The translations under genes were made by a program, and so were the position numbers. Shown one piece after another: positions 10,377-20,850 of a stretch of DNA of 64,000 nucleotides. Position 1 is the stretch's first letter, and each line of letters begins with the position of its first letter. The stretch is from Plasmopara viticola. Its lineage: Eukaryota; Oomycota; Peronosporomycetes; Peronosporales; Peronosporaceae. Location of the stretch: contig MBPM02000045.1 of assembly GCA_001695595.3 (NCBI GenBank), positions 248,001-312,000 of the forward strand, given 5' to 3'. Under the pieces are notes generated by a model. That model had not been told where the DNA came from. It was given only the letters and a program-made list of their open reading frames with translations, and made no database searches.

Positions 10377-11222
10377 CTATCCATCCCGAGAGAGATCCCT
10401 GGCTTGGACGTCCTCGCTTTGACCTGGTGCTTGAGCTTCACTTAGCGGCTTAATGGCTGCTGCATCAGCTGGCGTCGGCTGCTTTACAGCCTGCCCTCTT
10501 TTATGAACGAACGCCGAGTAATGGTCGCCCCAATGCCTGATGACTGGTGGCGACGTATTCCCTCGCATCTTTGCTAGACGAATGAGAGCAGTGCAATTCC
10601 GTACTTGTAGCGGAATGTGCTGTCCGATTTCAACTGTCTCCTTTCCACGCTGAGTTGTGCTTGGTTTGTACATTGAACAATACCACTGCTTCTTTTGATC
10701 TGTATTGTATGCCAAAACAAAGATTTCACGCTGCAGAAAGTTGGCCGCCATTGCCATTAGCTCACTGCACCCCCAATTGTTCCTTGGGATAACCGCCTCT
10801 CTGTCAGACGGTGAAGCGGCGTACTCCTCCAAGTACCACTTGAATTGCTCAGTAAATTTCTGTGGCTCCATGCCTTCCCAGCCACGCTGGACGTTGACGA
10901 GCGTTGTTGTGCGGACGTAGTGAGTAAACTGCTCTTGTAAATGCTGTTGACCGGTCCTATATATTCCTTGCTTCAAGCTCCGAGTTACTGCTTCCAGACT
11001 GTCATTTTGAGATGCCAAGTCATTGTCCACAAGAGCTTGAGCTAGCACCATCGCCATACAATTACCTGTGGCTGGGGTAGTCACTTGACAATGAGCTAGA
11101 GTGGTTTCCATCTCGGAAAAAGTTTTTTGCTCTTCCCCCCAGTACCTTTCTGGTTGCGCCGGCTTGCCCAGTGGCTGCGCGGCCTGCTTAATCGCTGTTC
11201 TTAGAGCCCATCGCTCCCGCAC
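10377..11222 (-). pseudogene. OTU-like cysteine protease domain inside the LINE
   Basis: The 281-residue open frame contains PATGNCMAMVLAQAL (Cys near residue 55), matching the OTU nucleophile motif (D-G-N-C-L-F-x-A-L, with Thr here in place of the usual Gly). NNWGCSELMAMAANFLQREI (about residues 148-167) matches the central OTU signature W-G-x-x-E-L-x-A-L-A. HWGDHYSAFV (His near 244) matches the OTU catalytic His motif (N/D-H-Y). Known OTU proteins cleave ubiquitin or ubiquitin-like conjugates or viral polyproteins. Here it would act on the element's own protein or on host factors, which is inference. The domain has stayed open although its neighbours are broken, and it has no ATG-initiated gene start of its own that I can support. 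Confidence 0.7.
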
Positions 11223-11639
11223 CTTCGCCCCATCAGTTGAGACACTGTAAGGAGCTTCGGAGGTTTCACCTGCACGAGATTCAGCTTCGCTTTCTCCGCT
11301 GGAGCTATCTGTACTGGCGCTTTTTCCTCCAGGCCGTCATCCGAAAGAATGTCAATGGGACCAGTACTCCGAGGTCGACGGTCACAGCTGCTTGAGCATA
11401 AAGAGGCCTGCCCTTCCGCAGTGGAGTCGTAATCCACTTCTTTTTCGGTTCCGGTTGCACTGGCGTCTCTTGCTTCGAGTGATCCTGGTGTGATGCTCCG
11501 GGTAACCCCGGGGCTGCTGTTTCTGGTTGCCGTTCACAGGGTGAGAGCTTCTGCGCGGGTCGAGCTGGTGACATCGCTGCTTGGGCTGCTTTCTGCGCGT
11601 CCTGTTGCAGCTCTAGCCGTTTCCTTGTTACCTCTTTTA
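11223..11639 (-). pseudogene. LINE ORF1, proline/glutamine-rich linker before the OTU domain
   Basis: Frames 11305-11574 and 11201-11437 on the minus strand are rich in Pro, Gln, Lys and Ser (for example SPARPAQKLSPCERQPETA). They join the zinc knuckle to the OTU-like domain. The two frames overlap in different phases, so one indel has occurred. No domain is recognised. Confidence 0.45.
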
Positions 11640-13501
11640 CTTCATCTAGACTAGCAAAAGGTTTTATTCAATCTTTTAGCTCTGCAACTTCTTTGTCGAG
11701 GGCCACCCGGCTTTCTGATCCAAGAAGCTGAGTGTCAGTGTAATTGCATCTAACCATGGTATGACCCAGGTTTCCGCATCTTAGACATTGCCGTCTTTGT
11801 CTCATATGAGGGTGCTGCAGCACCAGCGTCCTGCCATACCACATGATTCCACTATACCCCGAAGAAAGTCAGGGCATTCGGTGGAGTGCACTGTAAGCCT
11901 CCATATCGTCGAAGTTCTAGACTCTGGACGACAAAGATCCATGTCCTCCAGGTCAAACTTGGTTGTAATTTGTCGCTGCAGGTATCCGACAAAAGGCTCA
12001 AACCCTTAAAGCGCGTAACGTTATGTATGTCCACCTCGTATTTACGCTGCTGCGTCAACCTCGTTCCATCTCTTCTGAGCTGACGAGCCCACACTGAGCC
12101 GGAGTCAGACTGGTGTGCGTTGGCGAGACGGTACACGATCCTGATGAAGGGAACCGGCACATGCTGGAATTGCCTCGCTGTCGCCCAATCCAAAACGAAA
12201 ATATGCACACTGCGTGTGACATGGTTGTGGCTGATCGTTCTGACCAAGCTCAACATCTTACGCAGCTCCAGCGTGTTAGCACGTAACTCTTATGCCACGA
12301 CGCGGATATCTTCTTGAATCGTGCGCGCTTGTTGTCGACACGACCGGATCGTTGTCCATCCACGAGGCTGAAGCTGAAGGTAACCTTTAACCTGGCTTTG
12401 GATGGTCCGGTGGAGCCGCAGCCGTTCTTGCGAGTCTAGCAAATTCTTGAGAAATGCCGGAGCTCGTCAACACACTATAGTTCCTTCCACTAGGCCTTTA
12501 ATGATTTTTCATTCATCCTTTGTGCCAGGTCGTAGTCCGTATCCCACTGTCGCAGCAGCCGGCTGCGTACAGATTGCCAGAAGCGCCGCTATTTCAGTCT
12601 GTGAGTAGACTGCCGGGTTGAAGATGAAGTCTTGATAATACAAGACTTCGTCTGTGCTTACGTTTTCGGTCGAAGCCGATCGTCGGTCGCCTTTCACCTT
12701 CGCTGCCCATTGGTTCAGTGGTTTTGGCGTCGCCCACTTGACCTTGCTGATCATCCTATGCATGATCGGTTTGAACGGCCAGGACGTGTTGTAGAGATTC
12801 TGCGTTGCTGCTTGAGCCTGGTGTTCCCATTCTTTGTACGATCCGCTCCCCACACACAGAGCTCCTTGAACAGCTTGCACAAGAGCAGTTTTTCATCTCC
12901 TTTTAACTTTGGGTAGCGCTGCTTCCCACTGGGAAATAAGTCCCTATCTACCGAGACTTTGTCATGCGCAATGCGGTACAAATCTCCAATCGTTTTTTTC
13001 CCAGGGCAAGCGTGGTAGCTCTTCCGGAAAGCATTTCATCAAGAGAGAATGTGCAACAGAAACAAAATAACTCGCAGTTGCCACTACCGCGTCAAACATT
13101 TCGTATGGTTGGACATCGGTCTTGTCAGCTCGAGCCAGTCCGGGAGCCGGCTTTGCGGCGGCGTCTCTCATCTGCGTCGCCGCTCTATGCTGCTTTGTTC
13201 CGTTCGACGCGTTTGGTTGATGCACTGACGGCTTAGTCTCAATCTTAACATCTGCATCTGCTGTTGGGCTGTCGACGACTGAAGCTTTAGATTCTTCGAG
13301 CCCTGGTCCTTCCATATCGTCGTCCGGTCCTTCCGACATATGTTGGGCCTCGCCAGCGAGCGAATCTTGGCTCGGGCCGTCGTCAATATTCCCACCGCTT
13401 TCTGCTGTTGTCGGGGCACCTCCTGTCTCGAATGCATGTCCTGGTGGTTGTGGCGCGGGATTCGGTGGCTTCACCTTGCCCGGGTCCTTCGGAGCCTTCA
13501 T
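11640..13501 (-). pseudogene. LINE ORF1 region with CCHC zinc knuckle
   Basis: The first in-frame ATG is at 13499-13501. The N-terminal part (to about 12965) is proline-, Asp/Glu- and Lys-rich and probably disordered. It continues through frame changes near 12970 and 12870 (frames 12751-12981 and 12509-12880) and the frame 11852-12256. A classic knuckle, CLRCGNLGHTMVRC (CX2CX4HX4C), lies at 11746-11787. This is the layout of a nucleic-acid-binding ORF1 protein that coats the LINE RNA. Several frameshifts make it a pseudogene. Confidence 0.75.
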
Positions 13502-13663
13502 AGTGCTCAAAAGTCGGGGGAAGGGGAAGGACGCTGTACGCGAACCAAGTATTCACAGGGTGGAAACTGTGTACTCGAAATTTTTCGAACGCCGACAGCT
13601 GATACAGGGCTGCCGGGGCTTTGCTCGGTGCGCTGCTAATTCGAAAGTGCTGGCTGCGGAAAA

Positions 13664-14224
13664 TTCCGGCCGCGTTTAAATGAAACTCTGCGACACAGGT
13701 AGAAGTGAAGCGTGATGAGCTCGTACTCGATGCCAAGACAGACTCTGTTATTAGGCTGATACTGCAGCACATTTGATGTGACTTAATACAAATACTTCAT
13801 TTGTAAACGTGCACTTCATTGTTCGTGGTGATACATGCTGTCTTTTGATAATGTCCCCGTACTATCGTTCAGTAAAATAGATCCGTGTAGTAATAAATCT
13901 AACGGTCAGCTATAGCACAAAAGTTATAATTGGAATCGTTATAGCGGTAAACGGAAGGCTAGTTTGGCAGTTAGCGTACAGTATTCCAGCTGAGGCTAAA
14001 GTATGCTTTTTCAACAAATGGTAATTTGTGCTAGTTACTATAGATACAGACGGTGTGGAGCACGCCACTCTGTCTTGGCAACGTACTTGTGACTTTGAAG
14101 CTAAACCTGTACGCCAACGTATTGGGTGAAGATCACAAAAAGGGTAAATGCGACTAGATTCTCCCAAACTCGTCATGATCACTCATTATCGGACTGACTG
14201 GCTCGCACCGTGCGTAGATCAAGA
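13664..14224 (+). repeat. Spacer between the LINE and effector E1
   Basis: Non-coding. It matches the sequence downstream of the LINE empty site in unit 3 (36520-36745, then 37690-38246) except for the MULE fragment inserted there. The stretch gatcactcattatcggactg just 3' of E1 is shared with the 3' flanks of the other effector copies. No terminator or polyadenylation signal could be assigned with confidence. Confidence 0.55.
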
Positions 14225-15808
14225 CTATGAGCTAAGTATTCTAGCAATGCCATTCGCGATCGAATCTTTGTGCCTTTTTAATTCTCTATTCGCCATGTCT
14301 AGAAGCGAATCGGGATCACGGTAGTACGTTTTTACGACTTGCGCAATCAATTCATCGGATCCCGGGCCGTGTTCGTGTACGACATAACCATGCCAGACAT
14401 TTAACGCCGGGTGAAGAAAAAGTTTGTCGCCGGCTTTATCCAATTTAAGACGGACAAAAGCACCGTATATGCCGAAAAACTCCGATTCCCATTTGTTGAA
14501 GAGTGCTGCTTCCACGCTGGAGACACGTTTTTTGATGATCGGATTGGCTGTCTTCATGACTATCATGCTCGCTAATTGTTCCTCAGTCAATTGACTTAGC
14601 AACGTCTCAAGTAATTTAGCATCGTCAACATGACTCCGCGATTCAAACGCAAACCATGTGTCTACCAGTGGACTCTCGACAATGTCCTCAGCTTTCATTT
14701 TTGCCAGCCCAAAAGTGTTGAGCACATCGCTTGGCGTCTTTTTTTCCTCCTCCCAGCACTCAAACAGCTTTTCTAATTGGTCTGTAGCAAAATTACGCGT
14801 GCTCTCATCTTTCTGCGCTGCCGTAATGACGGTAGCAAGGTCCCTCTCCTTTACGTCACGCTCTCTCCACAAACTTTTCACCAAGTCGTTCAAGTAACGC
14901 TCGTAATCGGCAGTCCCTAATCGCCGTTTAATAAGAGATAACCAGATGCTGGTTACTGCAGCATCATCAGCAATATGATCCTTGAAAAAAGACAAGAGTG
15001 TTGGTTCTGGCCATCCCCTAAAAATCTTTTGATACAACGTATCCATCACCCTATTACCAATGCTTCCTTCGCGAAGATCAACATCCCTAGCTCCAAGCAT
15101 TTCAGCCAAGCGAGCATAGCCAAATTCCTTCCACAGTAAATTATACAAATTGTCGAAAATGATTTGGTCGTCTGCTTCATTTGTTTGAGAAAGCTGACGA
15201 GCGAAGGCGACATATGTCTCCAAGAGCGGGTTCTTGAATACGCTGCCCTCGTCGATATCAAGTTTTAAGACACTAAAGACCTCAACATCTTTCTTGTTCG
15301 CTATCCAATCTTCTATCTGAAGGTCGTGATATTTTTTGGCTGCGGCTTCCGTCTTTCGGGACGCTAGACCTTGTAGTACAAGTGTGGCCAGCTCATAGTC
15401 GTCGTAATGGTTTTTGAGTTCGTGGAACAAGGCCTTATAAGCCTTCGCAGACTTTTTGTAGGCGCGAAAGACACGCCTTGCCCACTTTCGATACTGCTCA
15501 CTTGCGAATAAATTCCCCTTTGCAGACTTCACGTCTAGTTTCTCGAAATATTTGTTGATCACTTTCTCTTTGTCAGAAGAGAGCCTTAAACGCAGACTTG
15601 GCGACCATTTCTCCAGCTGCAATACACCCTTTTCGATGAATGTATCAAAATTCCTTTCCTCAAAGCGGTCTAAATGAGGATTTTCTGCTGACAAGCTCCT
15701 CATGTGACTCGGAGCTTGGCCATCTACCGCAATCATGGTCTTGGTACATGCCACGAGTGCGAAACACGATAGCAACATGTGACGGCGTAGAAATTTAGGC
15801 TTGAGCAT
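14225..15808 (-). CDS. E1: secreted RXLR-like/EER effector with LWY modules, intact
   Basis: 527 residues from a single exon, with the ATG at 15806-15808. Residues 1 to about 28 form a signal peptide (MLLSCFALVACTKTMIAV core). The RXLR position is occupied by RSLS (37-40), followed by FEER with EER at 50-52. From about residue 100 there are roughly five helical modules: KWARRVFRAYKKSAKAYKAL (108-127); a module at 178-245 with KNPLLETYVAFARQL; one around 285-345 with SIWLSL; one at 365-425 with ESPLVDTWFAFESR; and one at 450-505 with KAGDKLFLHPALNVWHGYV. The L...P.L..W..YV pattern is the hallmark of LWY units in Phytophthora effectors such as PSR2. It would be secreted and taken into host plant cells, and its target is unknown. 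It lies in a TE-rich, gene-poor setting typical of effectors. RSLS in place of RXLR is unusual, but all copies share that position. Confidence 0.9.
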   Translation of the reverse strand: MLKPKFLRRHMLLSCFALVACTKTMIAVDGQAPSHMRSLSAENPHLDRFEERNFDTFIEKGVLQLEKWSPSLRLRLSSDKEKVINKYFEKLDVKSAKGNLFASEQYRKWARRVFRAYKKSAKAYKALFHELKNHYDDYELATLVLQGLASRKTEAAAKKYHDLQIEDWIANKKDVEVFSVLKLDIDEGSVFKNPLLETYVAFARQLSQTNEADDQIIFDNLYNLLWKEFGYARLAEMLGARDVDLREGSIGNRVMDTLYQKIFRGWPEPTLLSFFKDHIADDAAVTSIWLSLIKRRLGTADYERYLNDLVKSLWRERDVKERDLATVITAAQKDESTRNFATDQLEKLFECWEEEKKTPSDVLNTFGLAKMKAEDIVESPLVDTWFAFESRSHVDDAKLLETLLSQLTEEQLASMIVMKTANPIIKKRVSSVEAALFNKWESEFFGIYGAFVRLKLDKAGDKLFLHPALNVWHGYVVHEHGPGSDELIAQVVKTYYRDPDSLLDMANRELKRHKDSIANGIARILSS

Positions 15809-15821
15809 TGCTTGAGAAAGA

Positions 15822-15839
15822 CAAATTGAGTAATGACAA
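15822..15839 (-). promoter_or_regulatory. Inr/FPR-type core promoter of E1
   Basis: The minus strand reads TGTCATTACTCAATTTGT, ending 13 bases before the ATG. It matches the oomycete initiator plus flanking promoter region (TCATT followed by CAWTTT) with one mismatch. The same sequence precedes E2 and a close variant precedes E5. Confidence 0.7.
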
Positions 15840-17060
15840 GTTACGGAAGAGCATTTGCTGCCTGCGGATGATTATTCAGCTCATTAACATACGGTCCAAT
15901 AGATATGTGTCCATCATATGCGATTAGATGGGTTTACAGCCCCTCTCGTTGCTGAATAAGATAAGGGTTTTTTCGCTTGCTAAGTTAACGTTAAGCACAA
16001 TTGAATTAAGTGGCGTGGGATGACAGGCAACATGAATATAATATTTCGATCTAAACCTCGATAAAGAATGAGGGCGTACTATCTGATGTACTGTATTGTA
16101 TTCAACGATGAGCTGCTGACCGATCAGATGGTCTATATCCAGAGCATCAGATAGAGGCAGCCTTCTGCTTTCAAACACAGCGAATGCTTTCCTCAGATTT
16201 ATGGCATTAGTCTTTAGTGCAACAAAGCAGTGTTAATGTGTACCGCATTCGTAACCCCATGTATCAGTACTCAGATGTGGAAGTGTTTGTGTACGCACAG
16301 TCGCCTCCTCTGATCTCACTGATTTTCAATCAAACAATGTTCAAGCTCACATGTTTGCGAAGCGCGGATAGATCAGAATCAGGTAGCGTACTCATAGAGG
16401 ATTTACTTATCGAGAGATAAATGCAGAAGATGCGGCAACAGTCGCTGCATATTGATGCCGCCAAGGTAATTACGAGAGCGAACCAAGTGGCGAGCTTCTA
16501 AGCATGCTGAGCATTGTGCATTCAAGAGCTCAATATGTTCATGTTTGAGAGAAGCGAGCAACGATGGCGCCGACGCGGCGCGGCTGCTGTTCAATTATTC
16601 AATAGCTAATGTGCAGTGCACCGTGCAGTGTACTTTTAACGTTTCGAACTCACAATGATCGCGTAGACATAGATATGGGTTTTTAACAACTTTTATAAGC
16701 GCTTCCATCGCATCGAATGTTAATGTTAATAGATACATGTTCTGTTGTATTCTGTCCTCGCATTACGGCGTTTACTTTGCATATTTTCGACAACAGCAAC
16801 ACGTAATTATTTCCCTTGCATGAAGCAACTGTGATGTGGTACTCGCTCGATAGTCCAGTGACACATTGGTCGTGCAAGTCAGACATGGTACGAGCGTTGA
16901 GCTGACGATGTCACCCAATATTCTGTCACAAAACGTGTAGAAATTTAAGCTGAGTTGCTTCGCTGCTTCCGCATGGCCTCCTTTGTACGGACACGACATT
17001 TCTATATAGCAGGGGACAGTATAATTAAGAAATGTTAATGCTGGTGACTTTAAGAAGTAC
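15840..17060 (-). repeat. E1 upstream region, shared by all units
   Basis: No convincing gene. It matches inverted 28334-29110 and 25060-25430 in unit 2, and about 40270-41560, 49140-50480 and 55730-57000 in units 3-5. It contains aaatgcagaagatgc near 16423, the ancestral form of the arm that became a perfect hairpin in unit 2. It also holds the region around 16650-16680 that corresponds to the hAT empty site. Confidence 0.55.
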
Positions 17061-20000
17061 AGTTAGGAGCACAAATACAATCATTATATTATATTGCACC
17101 TTAATGTTTATTTTAAAAATTTTAGCAAAACTTCGACTACCTTTTATTTCTTTCGCAAAGCCCTACTTTATTTCAAGTCTATGATGCCCATTCTCAGTTC
17201 ATGGTGCACCACCAACATCAAGGCCATGTCGTTAGATTTTGTGCCCGACTGCAGCTACCATGGCCCGTGGCTTTACTTCAGTGCCATAGGTGAGGTCGAT
17301 TAAGTTCGATACCAAATCGATTGGTAGGTAAAGAAGTCAATCGGTTCATCAGAAAGATCACTTTATTGTGGATTTAAAGCGTCAATGACCGCGAGTGCTG
17401 GTTGGTAGCGTACCAACCGATCGATAAACATCGATCTCCTTATGCTTCGAAATTGTTTCTGGTCTCTGACTTTACTTACAACATCCAAGTACAAAAAAAT
17501 GCGACTTTTTTTTCAAAAGTTAAGTGTAATCTGATTTATTCAGTCACAAAAAGAGAAGAAGATGCTAGAGCTCGTTTGTGTGTTGGTCACCAAATATAGT
17601 ACACAGTCGATCACCACACAACCATAATTTTTTCTGCACGCTACCTCTGTGCAAAGTGCTGTCTGACTTAGTCTCACCTGGTTGCACTTTGTAGTAATTC
17701 CGTCGCCCCCGCTGGCAACCTTCAAAACGACCGTGACGCAATCCCTCTGCTTAATGGCAGGGGGGACTGCAAAGACATGCGCCTTTATAGGTCCATAGTA
17801 GCCAACAAGATTTCCAGATAGCATAGATAGCGTATCCGACGATTGTGGATAGGTGGTGTTTAAATTCGGATTCCTGGCAAAATTAATGATTTTCAATCTA
17901 GATTGGCTAGATACAACGAAAGAACCAAAGGTAAGGACAAAGCCAATGAAAATCAAGTTGGTTTTTTACGCGAAAAGTATGAAAGGCCAGAGCATTTTCT
18001 TTATACACGTAAGGGATGAGATGGTCTGAAGGTATTTGTAATCACGAATGATCAGGTGTGTGTGACGTTCGCACGCTTTTACCTAAACTTCGGTCTTAAC
18101 GTTGAACACTTACCCGCAAAAGCTTTATCGGACGGTCTGGCAACCCAATGGGGACTTAAGGCAATGTTCTTTCTGGACATCTTCGAGATCTGCCAACATT
18201 TCGGTTGTTTTTCTGTGAGCGAGATAAGCGAGACTTTTATAAGTACATATATGATTTACCAATACTAAGGTCTCCAATTTCTAAAAAAAGCAAGGTTTGT
18301 ATACTCATGGACGGCTGAAATGCAGGCTCAGTCCAGATATAAATGATGAAAACTTGCTTTTCAAGAAATATAAAGCCGCAAACAGACTTTCCCTTTCAAA
18401 ATTCTTTGATATATAGCTCCTCATCTTACAAAAAAAAACAATTTATTACTAAGAGACTTCAGTGCTCTCCAGTAATTCTTACAGCCGCTGCTCTGGCTAC
18501 GGTAAGCAAGGGCATCTGATCCGTGCTTGTCCCAAAAGGGGCAAACGAAGTGGACTTTCGGCTAATATATGGGCTTTGAAGGGTCACTGTCAAAAGTAGC
18601 GCTCTCAAATCCACTTATTTGCTAGTCTCCTGCAATGGTAAGGTGCCCGGCTAAGGAAGAACTAAGACCTCATGCTATGCGTGAGACTGACTTACACCAT
18701 AAGAAGTAGACCCTGAGATTTTTACAGCTCTTGAAGAAGATACAAGCATTGTAAAGCTGCTATTTCAAATGCAAATATACGAGTTTACAAAATCCATTTC
18801 GAGTCACGGTAGAAACAAAAAATTGCGCGCCAGCAACGGAGTGTAGCAAAAAAAATAGATTGCCTAAACTTCTGGAGTGATCTTCAGAAAAGTCAGTTGT
18901 GTTTTACTGAATAAATCTTTACATTATTATAATCAAAATGGAGCTGCAATAAGTTTCGAGAACTGCAAGAAGACGAAGGACTTCTTTGTCTTTGCCATGG
19001 ACAAGTACGATTTGCTCGTTTGCATGCCACGTCTGGAAAAGCACGAGCCCTATGCTGATTCACGGGCCATAGCATATAGATACTAGCTGCCAGATTTTGC
19101 GCAACATGAGTTTGGCGATTATCTCTTTGCTCCTGTTGTATGCACAACTTGTTTGAAGAAAGGCATAGAAAGTACACACCCGAAGAGAAGATGGGAGGTG
19201 TCAAGATACTGATGTTTTTTCAGGGGTGAATGTGACGACGTCGTTCAAGTCTTTTCTAGATGACAACTAGTTTTGCTGGCAGCACTAGATACTTGAAGAC
19301 GCTGGCAATGACCTTAAAGTGTTAGTAGCATAGCCACAGGTTGGTTGCAATATAGCACCACTAAGTTTGGGTTACAAAGCTCTCCGAGCCGAAAACATAG
19401 ATCCACAGTATAGAGTATAGCACAGTATCACACATGGCTACAGCATAGCCTTGTAGAGCATGATAGAAATGCGATCCAAATGTCTTTTTGGCTGTCATGA
19501 TTGACATCGTAGCGGACAAAAGGACCTTTAGCGGTGAGCTAGAAGACAACGCACCTTGTTGTTGTGTCACGGCAGATGTGTCATGATGAAAGGCACTGTT
19601 TAAGGTTTCAGAGCTACTGAGCCAAGCCGAATCCAAACCTACTGAGCTATTAGCCAGGAAATCATCGCGGAGACTGTTTCCAAGCGTCTTGAGGAGACAA
19701 ATGTTTCCTTCGGGTCGTACAAAGATGTATTAGAAAAACCTTATACGTAAGTTTTTTTTGCGGCTGAGCGTCTATGGTCTGAAGGCTCTTAAGAGCCCGG
19801 TCTTTTCTTTGATGTCCATAGACCCAACTAAGTTTTGCCGGGTAGAAGAGTGAAAACAAAAGATTGAACTCATGCTAGGTATAGAGCACTGTGTCATCAG
19901 CTATTGCAACTTTAGTAATGTGAGATCGTCAAGGCCTTTTTAATTTTTCGTTAGAAAAGAAAAATAATGCTGTGGTGCAAGGATCGTTGCACTCGTCACC

Positions 20001-20082
20001 GATTTTTTGGGCTCTATAGCTGAACGGAAATGGTGATTAATTGCTACTTATAATGAGCTGATCAGCGCAACTGAACGCATAT
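17061..20082 (+). pseudogene. Decayed Ty3/gypsy remnant with protease/RT junction
   Basis: The clearest signal is DKYDLLVCMPRLEKHEP at 19000-19050, which fits the segment after the aspartic protease in oomycete gypsy elements (usual form D-x-D-K-Y-D-x-I-L-G-M-P-W-L-x-x-H-x-P). It is followed by many stops. Equivalent degraded sequences occur near 43230-43310, 52080-52160 and 58510-58600. The rest (17061-18990 and 19090-20082) is repeated in those units but holds no intact frame. The first 400 bases also appear inverted at about 23230-23600. Confidence 0.6.
17540..17953 (-). pseudogene. Unassigned open frame in the gypsy-flanking region
   Basis: An uninterrupted frame of about 138 codons with a hydrophobic start (IFIGFVLTFGSFVVSS) that could look like a signal peptide. 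The frame opens with TTG directly after an in-frame stop and has no ATG until SMLSGN, so a secreted protein is not supported. The corresponding DNA in units 4 (about 50780-51000) and 5 (about 57290-57480) lies in the opposite orientation and is not open. I recognise no family. Confidence 0.25.
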
Positions 20083-20850
20083 TCCAAAAAAAGACGCGCG
20101 TCCTTCGAGCATGTTCAAAAGCGCTTGTTACTATTAAACTGGAATGTGAGACTCTTCACAGTGGTAAGTACGCTTAGCTGCGTGCTTGGATGTTACAAAG
20201 TTAATAAACCTCCTTGGGACGATTTGATCCTTTTGTGACTTAGTTGTATTACAGCCTTTTGCTCGAAGACGATAATTTCATGCATAGCCGTTCTGAAGCA
20301 AAACAGTCGGCTCTGTTAGCCCCTTTAGACTAAACAAGGCAATCCAAAAAAAGACGCGCGTCCTTCTAGCATGTTGAATAGCACATTGCAATTATTACTA
20401 TTAAACTCGAATGAGAAGTAGGAAGTACGTTAGCGGCGTGCTTGGATGTTACAAAGCTAATAAAAGCTCATGCGACGCTTGGTCGTCTTGTGACACAGCT
20501 GTACTAACGCCTTTCGCTCGAAGACGATAATTTCATGCATAGCCGTTCTGAAGCAAAACAGTCGGCTCTGTTAGCCCCTTTAGACTAAACAAGGCGATCC
20601 AAAGAAAAGACGCGCGTCCTTCTAACATGTTGAATAGCACATTGCAATTATTACTATTAAACTCGAATGAGAAGTAGGAAGTACGTTAGCGGCGTGCTTG
20701 GATGTTACAAAGCTAATGAACGCTCATGCGACGCTTGGTAGTCTTGTGACACAGCAGTACTAACGCCTTTCGCTCGAAGACGATAATTCCATGCATAGCC
20801 GTTCTGATGCAGAACAGTCGGTTCTGTCAGCTACTTCAGACAGAACAAGG
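20083..20850 (+). repeat. Tandem triplication of a unit of about 257 bp
   Basis: Three consecutive copies begin with ccaaaaaaagacgcgcgtcc or a close variant at about 20083, 20343 and 20599. Copies 2 and 3 are nearly identical, while copy 1 is more diverged. Single diverged copies occupy the same place in other units (about 32450-32550, 44340-44600 and 60360-60640). The triplication is therefore local and recent. No coding function is evident. Confidence 0.85.

Larger units (their letters stand above)
4570..13650 (-). mobile_element. LINE (L1/Tx1-like non-LTR retrotransposon), about 9.1 kb, degenerate
   Basis: The element is bounded by a perfect 13-bp target-site duplication, tggctgcggaaaa, at 4557-4569 and 13651-13663. 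The uninterrupted target is visible in unit 3 around 36475-36520, where the left and right flanks are contiguous. On the minus strand the order is a proline-rich, charged ORF1 region, a CCHC zinc knuckle, an OTU-like protease domain, an AP-type endonuclease, reverse transcriptase and a C-terminal zinc-binding region. Multiple frameshifts and stops make it inactive. An AATAAA lies on the minus strand near 4600, close to the 3' end, and there is no poly(A) tail. The clade assignment (endonuclease-bearing, L1/Tx1-like) comes from domain order and motifs, not from a tree. Confidence 0.9.

Noticed and set aside
17540..17956. Candidate secreted protein of 138 residues with a signal-peptide-like start
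   Set aside because: The frame starts with TTG immediately after a stop, has no suitable ATG, and its counterparts in other units are not open.
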